From: Cytophagales bacterium
Lineage (GTDB): Bacteria; Bacteroidota; Bacteroidia; Cytophagales; Thermoflexibacteraceae
DNA length: 64,000 bases
Direction of reading: 5' to 3'
Assembly (NCBI GenBank): GCA_004294445.1
Contig: REAZ01000020.1
Location: forward strand, 110,213 to 174,212
Both the position numbers and the translations under genes were made by a program. Below, one piece after another: positions 24,560 through 33,996 of the stretch (position 1 is its first letter; each line of letters starts with the position of its first letter). The notes beneath the pieces are model-generated. The model searched no databases. It was not told the DNA's origin and was given only the letters and a program-made list of their open reading frames with translations.

Positions 24560-25195
24560 TTACTTTACTTTCTGTGCAGGTACGCCAAAAACAGTTTCGC
24601 CGTCTGCCACATTTTGCATCACCAAAGAACCCGCCCCAATGCGTGCATTTTTGCCAACAGTAATGCCCGAAACGATAGTAACTCCTGCCCCTACAAACGC
24701 ACTTTCCCCAATTTTTGCCCCCGCACCCACAATAGCCCCTGCACCAATCTGCACAAAATCAGCTAATACTGCCTCATAGTCTATCACAGCTTTGGTATTG
24801 ACGATGCAGTGATTTCCTACTTTGGCAAAAGTATTTACTACTGCCCCCGCCGAAATAAGGTTGCCATGTCCAAGCACCGCCGTAGGAGAGATAAAAGAAG
24901 TTGCATGAAAAGCATTGACAGGCATGACTTTATAGTCTTCATTAAGCATTTTTACCAAACTTTTCTTCAGCCTATTGTCATCAACGGCAATGAAAGCCTC
25001 GCATTTTGTTCCTAATACTTTCAAAAATTGCTCGTCTTCGGTACTGCCCATAATCTGCACATCATCAATCTCTTGCCCGTGCAATTTCTTGTCGTCATCT
25101 AAAAAGCCATAAACGATTACCTCATTGCTTTTAAATATTTCTAAGGCTACTTTGCCCAAGCCAATCGCACCAAAAATAATTACAGGATTTTCCAT
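24560..25195 (-). CDS. NeuD/PglD-type sugar acetyltransferase
   Basis: An acetyl-CoA-dependent transferase. The N-terminal domain (1-~75) begins ENPVIIFGAIGLGKVALEIF, a nucleotide-sugar-binding Rossmann-like fold; the C-terminal domain is a left-handed beta-helix of hexapeptide repeats (VVNTFAKVG, GAVVGAGA-like stretches) ending in GVPAQKVK. This two-domain layout is that of NeuD, PglD and PerB, which acetylate sialic or amino-sugar precursors. The ATG 25195 is used; the frame runs upstream only to a TTG at 25207. No sugar biosynthetic genes flank it, so the acceptor is unknown. Confidence 0.9.
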   Translation of the reverse strand: MENPVIIFGAIGLGKVALEIFKSNEVIVYGFLDDDKKLHGQEIDDVQIMGSTEDEQFLKVLGTKCEAFIAVDDNRLKKSLVKMLNEDYKVMPVNAFHATSFISPTAVLGHGNLISAGAVVNTFAKVGNHCIVNTKAVIDYEAVLADFVQIGAGAIVGAGAKIGESAFVGAGVTIVSGITVGKNARIGAGSLVMQNVADGETVFGVPAQKVK

Positions 25196-25253
25196 ATATT
25201 TGCACAAAAATTAAGATTTTGCCCTAAAAATAAATCAAAGTTATAAAGATTTT

Positions 25254-27029
25254 ATGCACAAGATAGATAAAATGCAAAAAATTGCTCCCAAAAAAACGCT
25301 GGACAGAGATTTGATATATCGCATTTTACTGGTAATTATCGTTTTTATAGTGATGTCGCCCGCTATGAATAATAACTTCATTAATTGGGATGATGAGCCG
25401 TATATCACTAAAAATGAAGTAGTTAAAAAAGCACCATTCTCCAATTTAGAAGAAATTTTTACCCACAAAATCAATAATTTTAGCGTACCGCTTACCTTAC
25501 TTTCTTTCCAAATAGAGTATTATTTTTTTGGCTTAAATCCTTTTCCGTATCATTTTAATAATTTGCTTTTGCACTTGCTTAATGTGGTACTCATGTATTT
25601 TTTTATTAGGAAATTGGTGGTCTCACCAACAGAAACTTCGCAGACAACTGCTTTTTTTGTGGCACTGCTTTTTGGGATTCACCCCATGAATGTAGAGTCA
25701 GTTGCTTGGGCTACGGAGCGGAAAGATTTACTTTATACATTTTTTGCCTTACTTACACTTTTGCAATACGTTTATATTATTGAAAATCAGTCAGCTAAAA
25801 TTTTATCTCAGCTAAAATCAAAACATTATTGGCTTTCTATTTTATTTTTTGTGCTATCCTTGCTTTCCAAACCGCAGGCTATCTTCTTGCCCGCCCTTTT
25901 GCTACTGATAGATTATTGGAAACAGCCCGAAGGAAAGAACGTGATTTGGAGCGTGCTATCTCCTTCCAAACTATTTTCCAAATTTCCCTACTTCATTATC
26001 AGTTTTTTAGCAGGGCTTTACCTGCTCCTCAATGTAGGAACGAAGGTGTATGAAAAGTCAATAGACTATACTTTTTTTGAAAAATTCCTTTTTTCCTGCT
26101 ACCAAATAGGGCTTTATTTGGTAAAGTTCTTTTTTCCGTTCCAACTTAGCAATTTCTATGAATACCCAACGAAGTCAGGTAGTTTTTACCCGATGATATT
26201 TTACATCACTCCTTTTGTGCTGATAGGCTTACTCTCTTGGCTTTTTTGGAAATTCCGTACTAATAAAGCGGTTATCTTTGGTTTGCTGTTCTATTTTGCC
26301 AACATTTTTATTTTTTTGCAAGTGTTTAGCGTAAATACAGGTATTGCCTACGAAAGATTTAACTATTTGGCTTACAATGGTTTATTTTTTATTGTCGTCA
26401 TTTTTCTACAGAGAATAACGCTTACTGATTTGGGCAAATTAGGCTTATTTGCTTATCTATTACTTTTTGGTGTTCTCTCGTTCCAACGCTGCAAGATTTG
26501 GCAGAACGACATTGTGTTTTTTGCAGATATGGCAAGAAAGAACCCTAATAATGTGGATGCCAACAAAATAGCTATTAAAAATATGGCTGATGAACTGATG
26601 GAAAAAAATCAGATTCCTGCCGCCATCGAGAAATTTACGCAAGCGATGGGAAAAGACATAAACTATGAACAAGCATATTTGGGGCGTGCCTATGCCTATT
26701 TTATCTCGAAAAGGTACGCAGAAGCAATTTTGGATTACAACAAGGCACTCACCTTAGGTATTAGACCTGATGAGAGAAACCAAGTCATCTTCAATCGTGG
26801 CACTTGTTTTATGAATCTACAGAACTATCCGCAGGCGATTACAGATTTTAATGCCCTCATTTCAATAGCTCCAAACTATGTTTCTGCCTATCTGAATCGG
26901 GCTTTCTGTTTTGGAAAATCTGGAGATTATGAGCGAGCCATCGCCGACTATCAGACGGTTTTGCAGATAGAACCCACAAATGCCATCGCAGTCCAACAAC
27001 TTGGGCTTATACGGGGAAATATGAAATAA
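25254..27029 (+). CDS. TMTC/PMT-like membrane protein with C-terminal TPR repeats
   Basis: A polytopic membrane protein (about ten helices to residue ~420) with a C-terminal TPR region (about 450-590, three or more repeats such as YEQAYLGRAYAYFISKRYAE). Near the first loop it carries NNNFINWDDEPYI, and later HPMNVESVAWATERKDLL, the DUF1736/TMTC-type pattern found in protein O-mannosyltransferase-like proteins, with the acidic pair expected for the dolichol/polyprenyl-sugar site. Possibly a lipid-linked sugar transferase to secreted proteins; substrate unverified. A hairpin terminator follows at 27042-27079. Confidence 0.85.
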   Translation: MHKIDKMQKIAPKKTLDRDLIYRILLVIIVFIVMSPAMNNNFINWDDEPYITKNEVVKKAPFSNLEEIFTHKINNFSVPLTLLSFQIEYYFFGLNPFPYHFNNLLLHLLNVVLMYFFIRKLVVSPTETSQTTAFFVALLFGIHPMNVESVAWATERKDLLYTFFALLTLLQYVYIIENQSAKILSQLKSKHYWLSILFFVLSLLSKPQAIFLPALLLLIDYWKQPEGKNVIWSVLSPSKLFSKFPYFIISFLAGLYLLLNVGTKVYEKSIDYTFFEKFLFSCYQIGLYLVKFFFPFQLSNFYEYPTKSGSFYPMIFYITPFVLIGLLSWLFWKFRTNKAVIFGLLFYFANIFIFLQVFSVNTGIAYERFNYLAYNGLFFIVVIFLQRITLTDLGKLGLFAYLLLFGVLSFQRCKIWQNDIVFFADMARKNPNNVDANKIAIKNMADELMEKNQIPAAIEKFTQAMGKDINYEQAYLGRAYAYFISKRYAEAILDYNKALTLGIRPDERNQVIFNRGTCFMNLQNYPQAITDFNALISIAPNYVSAYLNRAFCFGKSGDYERAIADYQTVLQIEPTNAIAVQQLGLIRGNMK

Positions 27030-27041
27030 AAATTAGGTAAG

Positions 27042-27079
27042 GCTAATTTTTTTGTAAACTTACATATAAAAAAATTAGC
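27042..27079 (+). terminator. hairpin terminator after the TMTC-like gene
   Basis: GCTAATTTTTTT (27042-27053) pairs perfectly with AAAAAAATTAGC (27068-27079), starting 12 bases after the stop codon. Confidence 0.6.
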
Positions 27080-27083
27080 TTTG
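27051..27083 (+). promoter_or_regulatory. promoter of the SWIM protein gene
   Basis: TTTG (27051-27054), a 21-base spacer and TAGCTTTG (27076-27083) match the Bacteroidota -33/-7 pattern; transcription would start near 27090, 31 bases before the ATG. It overlaps the terminator above. Confidence 0.55.
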
Positions 27084-27120
27084 CAGATAATAAGATTTAA
27101 CGAATAACCAAAATGCAAAT

Positions 27121-27606
27121 ATGAAAACTAAGCTATCATTCGATATTGCAGATTTGAAACTGCTTGCTACGCACTCAAGTTTCGAAAGGGGAAGCGACTA
27201 TTACGACCAAGGGCGGGTCAAGAAAGTGATGAACGAGCGAAATATTTACGAGGGGAAAGTGAAGGGGACTTCTACTTATGATGTGCGGTTAGTGGCTGAT
27301 GGGCATGCCCTCGATTTTGCCTGCAACTGTACCTACGAAATGGGGGGAATTTGCAAGCACGCCGTAGCGATGGGTTTGGCTATCTTAGACGGCGAATATG
27401 AGTTTACGCCCGAAGAAGTGAGCAAATTACAAGAAGAAAACGGTACAATGCTTTCATATTCAAATACTTATCTTTTTGAGGAAATATTTTACATAGCCAA
27501 AGACGAGCTAAAAACACAATTCTTACACCAATTACTCACGCAAAATGAGCAGCTAAGGAACGATTTTATACAATACGTCAATAGGAGGGCTAAAGAACAC
27601 AGATAA
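27121..27606 (+). CDS. SWIM zinc-finger protein
   Basis: A 161-residue cytoplasmic protein with the SWIM pattern C-x-C-x7-C-x-H (Cys68, Cys70, Cys78, His80 in FACNCTYEMGGICKHAVAM), which binds zinc and usually mediates nucleic-acid or protein contact. The C-terminal third is helical and lacks a partner domain such as the SNF2 helicase often found with SWIM. Target unknown. Confidence 0.9.
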   Translation: MKTKLSFDIADLKLLATHSSFERGSDYYDQGRVKKVMNERNIYEGKVKGTSTYDVRLVADGHALDFACNCTYEMGGICKHAVAMGLAILDGEYEFTPEEVSKLQEENGTMLSYSNTYLFEEIFYIAKDELKTQFLHQLLTQNEQLRNDFIQYVNRRAKEHR

Positions 27607-27654
27607 ATTGGACAGTAAAGTCCCAACTATTATTTTAATTTTCCACTTATTTTT

Positions 27655-27662
27655 TACCTTTG
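27655..27662 (+). promoter_or_regulatory. -7 box (TACCTTTG) upstream of the YfhO-family gene
   Basis: TAnnTTTG match 65 bases before the ATG; no clear -33 TTTG is visible. Confidence 0.4.
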
Positions 27663-27726
27663 CCTTTGATAGCGTACTAAGGTATAAAATCAAAAATATA
27701 GAAATTAAGCCAAATCATAGATTTTC

Positions 27727-30216
27727 ATGAAAAAAATAAACTTGAATACCCTCTTGCCCTACCTGCTTTGTATCGTTTTTTTCTATGTCGTTACCATTGC
27801 GTATTTCAAACCAGAGTTTTTTGATGGAAAATCACTTTTCCAAAACGACATAGTGCAGTACGAGGGAGCCTCAAAAGAAGTCAGAGATTTTAATGACAAA
27901 AGTGAGGAAAAATCACTCTGGACAGGGGCAATGTTTAGCGGTATGCCTATGTACTTAATTCACTCCGACTACCCCGACCGTGCCGTAGCTATCATAGATT
28001 GGACTTTCAAAGGGATATTTTTCAGGGATAAAAATGCGCATCAGCTATTAGTAACCCTCATGGCTACTTTTTTTGCCTTAGTTTGCTTTGGGGCAAAACC
28101 TTGGGCGGCAGCTATCGGGGCGGTTGCTTTTGGGTTAAGTACCTACAATCTCATCATCATAGAGGTTGGTCACATGACCAAATCTTGGGCTATAGCTTAT
28201 GCTCCTTTAGTGCTGGCAGGAATTTATTTGGCTTTCAAAAAAGATAAATTATTGCAAGGTGTGGCTCTTTTTACCCTCGCCATGTCGTTGGAGCTAAGAG
28301 CAAATCACTTGCAAATCACCTATTATTTGGGCTTCATTGCTGTTTTTTACGGTATAAGTGAACTTATTTTCACACTCAAAAACAAAGAAAATATAGGTAA
28401 TTTTGCCAAAATAGTTGCTTTTTTGTTACTTGGTGCTGTCTTAGCAGTAGGCACGAGTGCGGGCAGAATCCTAACGACTTTGGAATACGGCAAATATTCG
28501 CAGAGAGGTCCCGCAGAGCTTACGCCTATGGACAAAGAAGCACAAGGCAGCGGCGATGGTTTGGACAGAGATTATGCCTACAACTGGAGTCAGGGGAAAA
28601 TAGAAACACTCACACTCTTAGTGCCGAACCTATACGGCGGCTCAAATGGTGAAAAATTAGGTAAAAATACAGCAACCTATCAGCTATTAGAGGGGGCAGC
28701 AAGCAATGGGCAGTTTCCACAAGACGACTTTAGGCAGTTTGTGAGCAATGCACCTATGTACTGGGGCGACCAACCGTTTACGAGTGCGCCCGTTTATGCA
28801 GGGGCTATCGTCTGCTTTCTTTTTGTTTTAGGGCTTATTTTGTTGGAAAACCGTTACCGCTATTGGTTGCTTGCGGCTACTATTTTTATGTTTATGATTT
28901 CTTGGGGGAAAAATTTGGAATGGTTTAATTTCACCATGTTCGATTATTTCCCTGCGTTCAATAAATTTCGCTCTGTTTCTATGGCATTGTCCTTGGCGGT
29001 GATGCTCATGGTGATTACGGCAATTTTGGGCTTAAAAAAGCTATCTGACCTACCCCTCGACGAAGCATCTTTTTTGCCAATTTTCAAAAAAGTGCTAATT
29101 GCTTTTGGGGCAACGGGCGGCTTGGCACTTGTACTTTGGCTCATGGCGGGGAGTTTTAGTTTTGCAAGCCCGAATGATGAGAACTTAGGCGGACTGCTGG
29201 AAAGCGTGCTTGCTGATAGAAAAGCTATGCTCAGAAGCGATGCCATGCGAACATTTTTCTTCATTGCCTTGTCGGTTGGTGCTATTTATTTTTTCCTCAA
29301 AAAGAAAATTTCTTTCCAAATAGCTACTCTTATTATTGGCTTGCTGATGACTGTAGATGCTTGGGCAGTGGGCAAACGCTATTTGAGCGAAGACGATTTT
29401 AGCAAAAGCAGGAGAACAAGCATACACCAAGCTACCCCCGCAGACGAGAAAATATTGCAAGATAAAGATTTGAGCTATAGGGTGATGAACCTCACAAGGA
29501 ACCCCTTTGAAGATGCGGAAACTTCCTATTTCCATAAGTCCATCGGGGGCTATTTTGCCGCAAAATTACGCCGCTACCAAGACCTCATAGAGCGACAACT
29601 AAGCCCGCAAATGCAAGTGATGGTAGGGGATTTGCAAAAAGGAACGCCCCAGTTTGCTAACTATGGTGTTATTAATATGCTCAATACCAGATACATAAAA
29701 GCAAGTAACGATGCAGGCGGCGTTATCAGAAACCCCAATGCCTACGGAAATGCGTGGTTTGTGAGCGGTATTGCAGAAGTAAAAAGTGCAGACGAAGAAA
29801 TCAAAGTTTTAGGAACTTTGCCGCTTGATAGCATCGCAGTCATAGACGTTTCGAAGTTTCCACTTAGCAAAAAGCAATTTGCCAAAGGGAATGAAATAAA
29901 AATGACTTCTTACCAATCTAACAAGGTAGAATACGAGTACAGTGCTGATAGTGAGGCTTTTGTAGTCTTTTCGGAAATCTATTACCCTGAAGGCTGGTCG
30001 GCTACTATAGATGGGCAGCCCGCCAAGTTTGTGCGTACCAACTACGTACTCAGAGGCATGGAAGTACCAAAAGGGAAGCACAAAATTGTCTTTGCTTTCG
30101 AGTCAAGTGCTTATAAAACAGGAAGTTTGCTTACCATGATTTGCTCAGTTTTGGTGCTGCTGCTAAGTATTGGCGTAGCAGGGCTGACGGTTTGGAAGGA
30201 AAACAAAGAAGGCTAA
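27727..30216 (+). CDS. YfhO-family membrane protein
   Basis: A large polytopic membrane protein (829 residues) with about a dozen hydrophobic segments spread through residues 10-560 and near the C-terminus (about 800-822). The N-terminal region (FFDGKSLFQNDIVQYEGASKE) and GAMFSGMPMYLIH, then YWGDQPFTSAPVYAGA, are typical of Bacteroidota YfhO proteins, which are thought to act in lipid-linked sugar transfer or envelope glycosylation. The soluble C-terminal beta domain (about 580-790, YYPEGWSATIDGQPA) is probably periplasmic. Specific reaction not known. Confidence 0.88.
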   Translation: MKKINLNTLLPYLLCIVFFYVVTIAYFKPEFFDGKSLFQNDIVQYEGASKEVRDFNDKSEEKSLWTGAMFSGMPMYLIHSDYPDRAVAIIDWTFKGIFFRDKNAHQLLVTLMATFFALVCFGAKPWAAAIGAVAFGLSTYNLIIIEVGHMTKSWAIAYAPLVLAGIYLAFKKDKLLQGVALFTLAMSLELRANHLQITYYLGFIAVFYGISELIFTLKNKENIGNFAKIVAFLLLGAVLAVGTSAGRILTTLEYGKYSQRGPAELTPMDKEAQGSGDGLDRDYAYNWSQGKIETLTLLVPNLYGGSNGEKLGKNTATYQLLEGAASNGQFPQDDFRQFVSNAPMYWGDQPFTSAPVYAGAIVCFLFVLGLILLENRYRYWLLAATIFMFMISWGKNLEWFNFTMFDYFPAFNKFRSVSMALSLAVMLMVITAILGLKKLSDLPLDEASFLPIFKKVLIAFGATGGLALVLWLMAGSFSFASPNDENLGGLLESVLADRKAMLRSDAMRTFFFIALSVGAIYFFLKKKISFQIATLIIGLLMTVDAWAVGKRYLSEDDFSKSRRTSIHQATPADEKILQDKDLSYRVMNLTRNPFEDAETSYFHKSIGGYFAAKLRRYQDLIERQLSPQMQVMVGDLQKGTPQFANYGVINMLNTRYIKASNDAGGVIRNPNAYGNAWFVSGIAEVKSADEEIKVLGTLPLDSIAVIDVSKFPLSKKQFAKGNEIKMTSYQSNKVEYEYSADSEAFVVFSEIYYPEGWSATIDGQPAKFVRTNYVLRGMEVPKGKHKIVFAFESSAYKTGSLLTMICSVLVLLLSIGVAGLTVWKENKEG

Positions 30217-30272
30217 TTTTTGTTAGACATTTAACCTTTGTTAGTATTAGCGTAGCCGTACCAAAAAAAATG

Positions 30273-30301
30273 TTGCAGGTGTGCTTCGCTCACACCTGCA
30301 A
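30273..30301. repeat. REP-like palindrome
   Basis: TTGCAGGTGTG (30273-30283) pairs perfectly with CACACCTGCAA (30291-30301) around a CTTCGCT loop. It is GC-richer than its surroundings and has no T run, so it resembles a REP-type element more than a terminator. Confidence 0.5.
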
Positions 30302-30381
30302 GGGAAAAATTTCCAATTATAAACGTAATGGCGAAGAAATTGGTGGTGGCAGTTCTGGCGGTAATGAAGGTATTTAGAAAA

Positions 30382-30425
30382 AATTAAAAAGGGGAAACTT
30401 TATTTAAAGTTTCCCCTTTTTAATT
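30382..30425. terminator. strong bidirectional hairpin terminator
   Basis: A 21-bp nearly perfect stem (30382-30402 with 30405-30425) around a 2-base loop with A/T runs at both ends, placed between the convergent YfhO and cyclase genes. Confidence 0.85.
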
Positions 30426-30524
30426 AAAGAAGTTAGTTGTTTAAAGTTTTAATTAATTTAACAAAAATGCCTATATTTGTATTTGAAAGCGGTTTTTTAG
30501 AAAGTAAAGTAAAGTAAAGCAAAG

Positions 30525-32174
30525 CTATATTCTTACTATTTCTCTTTCTACAAAGTACATATCGACCTCTCCTTTGTTTTTTGCCGCTACTTTTCCCCTA
30601 TACGTACATTCAAACTGGTGTCGTACCCACTCATAGGTAGCACCCGATATATTTACCTTGCCGACCTCCCCGCTTGATTCCATACGACTTGCCAAATTTA
30701 CTGTATCTCCCCATATATCATAAGCAAATTTATTTGTGCCAATTACCCCCGCTACTAATGCCCCCGTATTAATGCCAAGTCGCAACTCAAAGGTAGCTTC
30801 GCCCATGCTCTTTCTTTCCTTGTTCCAATCGTTCATAAATTTTTGCATTTCTAATGCTGCTCTTACTGTATCTATGGGGTTGGTACTGTTTTCGTTTGGC
30901 ACGCCTCCCGCACACATATAGCCATCTCCGAGTGTTTTTATTTTCTCTAAGTTGTATTTTTTTGCAATCTCGTCAAACTTTTGAAAGAAAAAATTGAGTT
31001 TTTCTACTGTTTGCTGAGGGGTAATTTTTTCTGCTATCTGTGTAAATCCTTTAAAATCTGTGAATAGCACAGTAACGAGTTCATAGGAACGAGGCATAGC
31101 ATAACCTTTTTCTTTTAGCTCATCTGCTATCTCTTTGGGTAAGATATTGAGTAATAAGTCTTCAGCCTTACGCCTCTCCTCGTCTATGATTGCTTTCTGT
31201 TTTTCTATTTCGGCATTTTGCTTTTCCAATTTTTTATTAGCCATTTGTCTGCCTATGAGGGCTACTACGGAAATGGCGAAGATGAGCAAACTGCCAATAA
31301 TGCCAATAATGAGTCTTTGATTTTCTACATCTTTAAGGCGGCTTAGTTCCTCTTGTTTTGAGATAATTTCTTTTTGCCATTTGGCTTCGATTTCTCTCTG
31401 CTGTAACGTACTAAGCTCCTGCTCGCTTTGCTGAGTATTTGTTTTAGGAGCAGACATATCATTGATTAATTTTTGAATCTCTGGCGTTGTTTGGCTCAAA
31501 GCTTCACTATATTGTTTTTTCAAAATCTCCTCGTCAAGGTCTATGTCAGCATTATAGTCTGTGCTAAGTGTAGCTTCTTTATTAATAGTGTTCAAAAACT
31601 GTAAGTATTTTTGCGTTTCTCCCTCATTGCGGAGCGTCATGCTTATAGTAATGAGTGCCTTAGTTAGATTTAACTTCTTAAATTCACTAATGTCGTAGTA
31701 GGTAGCACTATCCAAAATAGCATTACCATATTTTGTGGCTGTGCCATAGTTTTTCTGTTCAAAAGAATATTTTAAGAGTTTTTGCAAAACTGAAGAAACT
31801 CCTTTTTTATCATTTACTGCTCTGTATAATTTTTCTGCTGCCTGATAGCATTGAATTTTGTTGGCAAAAGAAAGTTCAGGAAGCAAAAAATCTCCTTTGG
31901 ATTCATTGGCAAAAGCTAAAAGTTTTTTGTCTTTTGATGTGGTGGCGTAAAGTAAAGCATTAGTATAATACTTTTCGGCAAGACCAGCCTTGCCTGCCTC
32001 TGTATATGCCTCGCCAGTTTTGATAGCTAATGCTATTGCATTGGCATAGTTTTTTGCTTTAAGTGCTTTTGCGATGTCTGCATCTGCTTTTTTAGGGTCT
32101 ATTTGAAAGCTAAATAGTAACAAACAAACAGAAAATAAGCTAAAATAGAATGAGAGTAAATGAATTTTTTTCAT
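30525..32174 (-). CDS. adenylate cyclase (class III) with TPR-like sensor and membrane helix
   Basis: Signal-anchored cyclase. Residues 1-20 form a signal peptide, about 25-200 a helical TPR-like region, one membrane helix at about 282-302, a coiled coil, then a class III cyclase domain. The cyclase motifs are complete: metal Asp in LFTDFKGFT, Lys and Asp in KIKTLGDGYMCAGG, and AYDIWGDTVNLASRM, where the Asp points to ATP rather than GTP. It probably makes cAMP in response to a periplasmic signal. No cyclic-nucleotide-binding regulator is nearby. Confidence 0.9.
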   Translation of the reverse strand: MKKIHLLSFYFSLFSVCLLLFSFQIDPKKADADIAKALKAKNYANAIALAIKTGEAYTEAGKAGLAEKYYTNALLYATTSKDKKLLAFANESKGDFLLPELSFANKIQCYQAAEKLYRAVNDKKGVSSVLQKLLKYSFEQKNYGTATKYGNAILDSATYYDISEFKKLNLTKALITISMTLRNEGETQKYLQFLNTINKEATLSTDYNADIDLDEEILKKQYSEALSQTTPEIQKLINDMSAPKTNTQQSEQELSTLQQREIEAKWQKEIISKQEELSRLKDVENQRLIIGIIGSLLIFAISVVALIGRQMANKKLEKQNAEIEKQKAIIDEERRKAEDLLLNILPKEIADELKEKGYAMPRSYELVTVLFTDFKGFTQIAEKITPQQTVEKLNFFFQKFDEIAKKYNLEKIKTLGDGYMCAGGVPNENSTNPIDTVRAALEMQKFMNDWNKERKSMGEATFELRLGINTGALVAGVIGTNKFAYDIWGDTVNLASRMESSGEVGKVNISGATYEWVRHQFECTYRGKVAAKNKGEVDMYFVEREIVRI

Positions 32175-32257
32175 TAGTTGAAACAGTTTTTACAATGCCT
32201 CCGAAAATAAGGTGTATTTTTATATACTACCCAATTTTGGACTATCGATTAAGTACA

Positions 32258-32284
32258 TTTTCCTGCAATTTAACTTTTTTTTGC
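32258..32284. repeat. short relative of the toxin-flanking repeat
   Basis: TTTTCCTGCAATTTA followed by a T run and TTGC resembles 17567-17593. It lies upstream of the cyclase gene (minus strand) and may be a promoter-type sequence. Confidence 0.35.
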
Positions 32285-32307
32285 CATATAACTAAATACC
32301 ATAAAAA

Positions 32308-33861
32308 TTAATAATGCACTTTGGCTACGTAAAATACGTTTCTTTTTTGCTTTGTATTCACAATTCCTCTTTTTTTTCCCTCAGCAGTAGTGTTTTCGAT
32401 GAACTGATAGCCCCAAGCCAAAAAATGTTTATCATACCAATAAGCAATTTCATTACTATACGTCTTAATAATTTTATCTGTGCCAAAGGTCATAGGTATT
32501 TTTACTTTATCATCATTTTCTATTATTCGCTGCGATTGTATTGTTTTTGACCTAATGAAGCCTTCGGCTCCATAAACCATAGAAAGACTATCTGTTTGCA
32601 GATATAAGTGAATAATTTTTTGTAATTCTTTATTTTTGACATGTTCTATTTTAAATACATTATCCCAATTCATGTTTCCTTGCGCTCCAAAACTCATCAC
32701 TACGGCGTGAGTGTGTTGGTAGCCTTCAAAAATAATTTCGGAGGTAACTCCCTCTCGCCTGCCTTGCCAATCTATTTTTGGCGTGTGCTTAAAGAGTGGA
32801 AAATAAGCCTCTGCTACCAAAATGAGTGATTTATTTTGTTGTATTGGACTATGTACGAGCAGGCGATATTGGAGTCGTACATCTTTGCCTTTGAGTGCTT
32901 TTTGTTTTTCTTTGAGTTTATCTATCCGTTTTTGCTGTTCTTCTGGAAGATAGCTGAAAAAATTTTTAAAATCGGTAAAAGGATAAAAACGGATATACTC
33001 TTGAGTATTATCAAGCTGAAAACCAGCAATATAAATGCCATCTGCAAGAGATGAAGAGCCGTCAGAGTAAGTACCAATTACTATTTTTTTCCTATCTTCC
33101 AAAACGCTTACTTTGCCTGAAATTAGTTTGTTTTCTCCTTCATGCTTTACTTTTAACTCATCTACCAACATACCTTCTACCGAAAAAGACTTAATTACCA
33201 AATCATAATCAAGTGGTTTTTCACTAATAATACAAAAATGTATCATGTTGCCAACGCTGTCTTTTTCAATACTGTCAATTTCCAACTTTTTGGTTAGCGA
33301 GGCTGGCAACACTTTGGTTTTCTTGTTTGTGAGGTCAAAATGCAAAATTAGTGAAGTTTGCCCAACTATGCCAGAAACAAAACAAGCCTCTTTCATCACT
33401 CTAAAGCCTGTAAAATAGAACTTTTTAAGAGCTTTTATGGTGTGCAACTCCAGTAAATGAGAAACAGTATTAAACCGAATAATCTGAAATTCATCACTTT
33501 TATATTTGGTAAAAAGCAAGTACAAATTACTTCCGTCTTTATGTTTTGCTTGGAAGGTGAGTTTGTGATTGATAATGATTGATTTCTCGCTCGTTTTTTT
33601 TAGACAAGTATCGTATAAGCTAAATATCCATTTCCCTTTTTGCTTACTACTCGCAGAGATGAGTAGAAAGCCCTGATGCTTTAGCGGAACAAGTTGTAAG
33701 TTATCATGCTTATCTACACGATAATTTGATAAAAATTCAATGCGATGATTGTCTTGGGCAAAAATAAAGGTACTGGAGGTAAAGAAAAGAAAAAAAAATA
33801 CTGACAAGCGATTTGTCAATAAGTGAAAAATAGAAATAACGAACTTAGTATATACAGTCAT
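32308..33861 (-). CDS. hypothetical secreted protein, 517 aa
   Basis: A long hydrophobic stretch near the N-terminus (about 18-35, ending FIFAQ) is a signal peptide or anchor. The body is beta-rich with recurring short strands, suggesting a beta-propeller or repeat architecture, but no family is recognised. A Lys/Glu-rich helical insert (about 310-330, RIDKLKEKQKALKGKD) interrupts the strands. It is encoded between the cyclase gene and a divergent GH16 gene. Probably periplasmic; function unknown. Confidence 0.65.
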   Translation of the reverse strand: MTVYTKFVISIFHLLTNRLSVFFFLFFTSSTFIFAQDNHRIEFLSNYRVDKHDNLQLVPLKHQGFLLISASSKQKGKWIFSLYDTCLKKTSEKSIIINHKLTFQAKHKDGSNLYLLFTKYKSDEFQIIRFNTVSHLLELHTIKALKKFYFTGFRVMKEACFVSGIVGQTSLILHFDLTNKKTKVLPASLTKKLEIDSIEKDSVGNMIHFCIISEKPLDYDLVIKSFSVEGMLVDELKVKHEGENKLISGKVSVLEDRKKIVIGTYSDGSSSLADGIYIAGFQLDNTQEYIRFYPFTDFKNFFSYLPEEQQKRIDKLKEKQKALKGKDVRLQYRLLVHSPIQQNKSLILVAEAYFPLFKHTPKIDWQGRREGVTSEIIFEGYQHTHAVVMSFGAQGNMNWDNVFKIEHVKNKELQKIIHLYLQTDSLSMVYGAEGFIRSKTIQSQRIIENDDKVKIPMTFGTDKIIKTYSNEIAYWYDKHFLAWGYQFIENTTAEGKKRGIVNTKQKRNVFYVAKVHY

Positions 33862-33996
33862 TAGTGATGATTAAAAAAAATAATGGAAAGTAAAAACATT
33901 TTGACTCTTATGCAAGTTTCAGTATTGTTTTGCCCTCAAAGTTACAATAAATGCTTTACTTTGTCGAATATACACGCACATTTCACACTATTTATT

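Larger units (their letters stand above)
30217..30524. other. 308-base gap with two hairpins and an AAAGT repeat
   Basis: Contains the TTCG-loop palindrome at 30273-30301, the strong hairpin terminator at 30382-30425, and four AAAGT plus AAAGC units at 30501-30524. No convincing gene; a 78-codon frame at 30141-30377 overlaps yfhO in another frame and is rejected. Confidence 0.6.

Noticed and set aside
30141..30377. A 78-codon plus-strand frame at the end of the YfhO gene
   Set aside because: It overlaps yfhO in another frame, runs through the palindrome at 30273-30301 and has no domain.
30501..30524. Short AAAGT/AAAGC repeats that might suggest a CRISPR or binding-site array
   Set aside because: Units are only five bases without spacers; likely slippage in AT-rich DNA.
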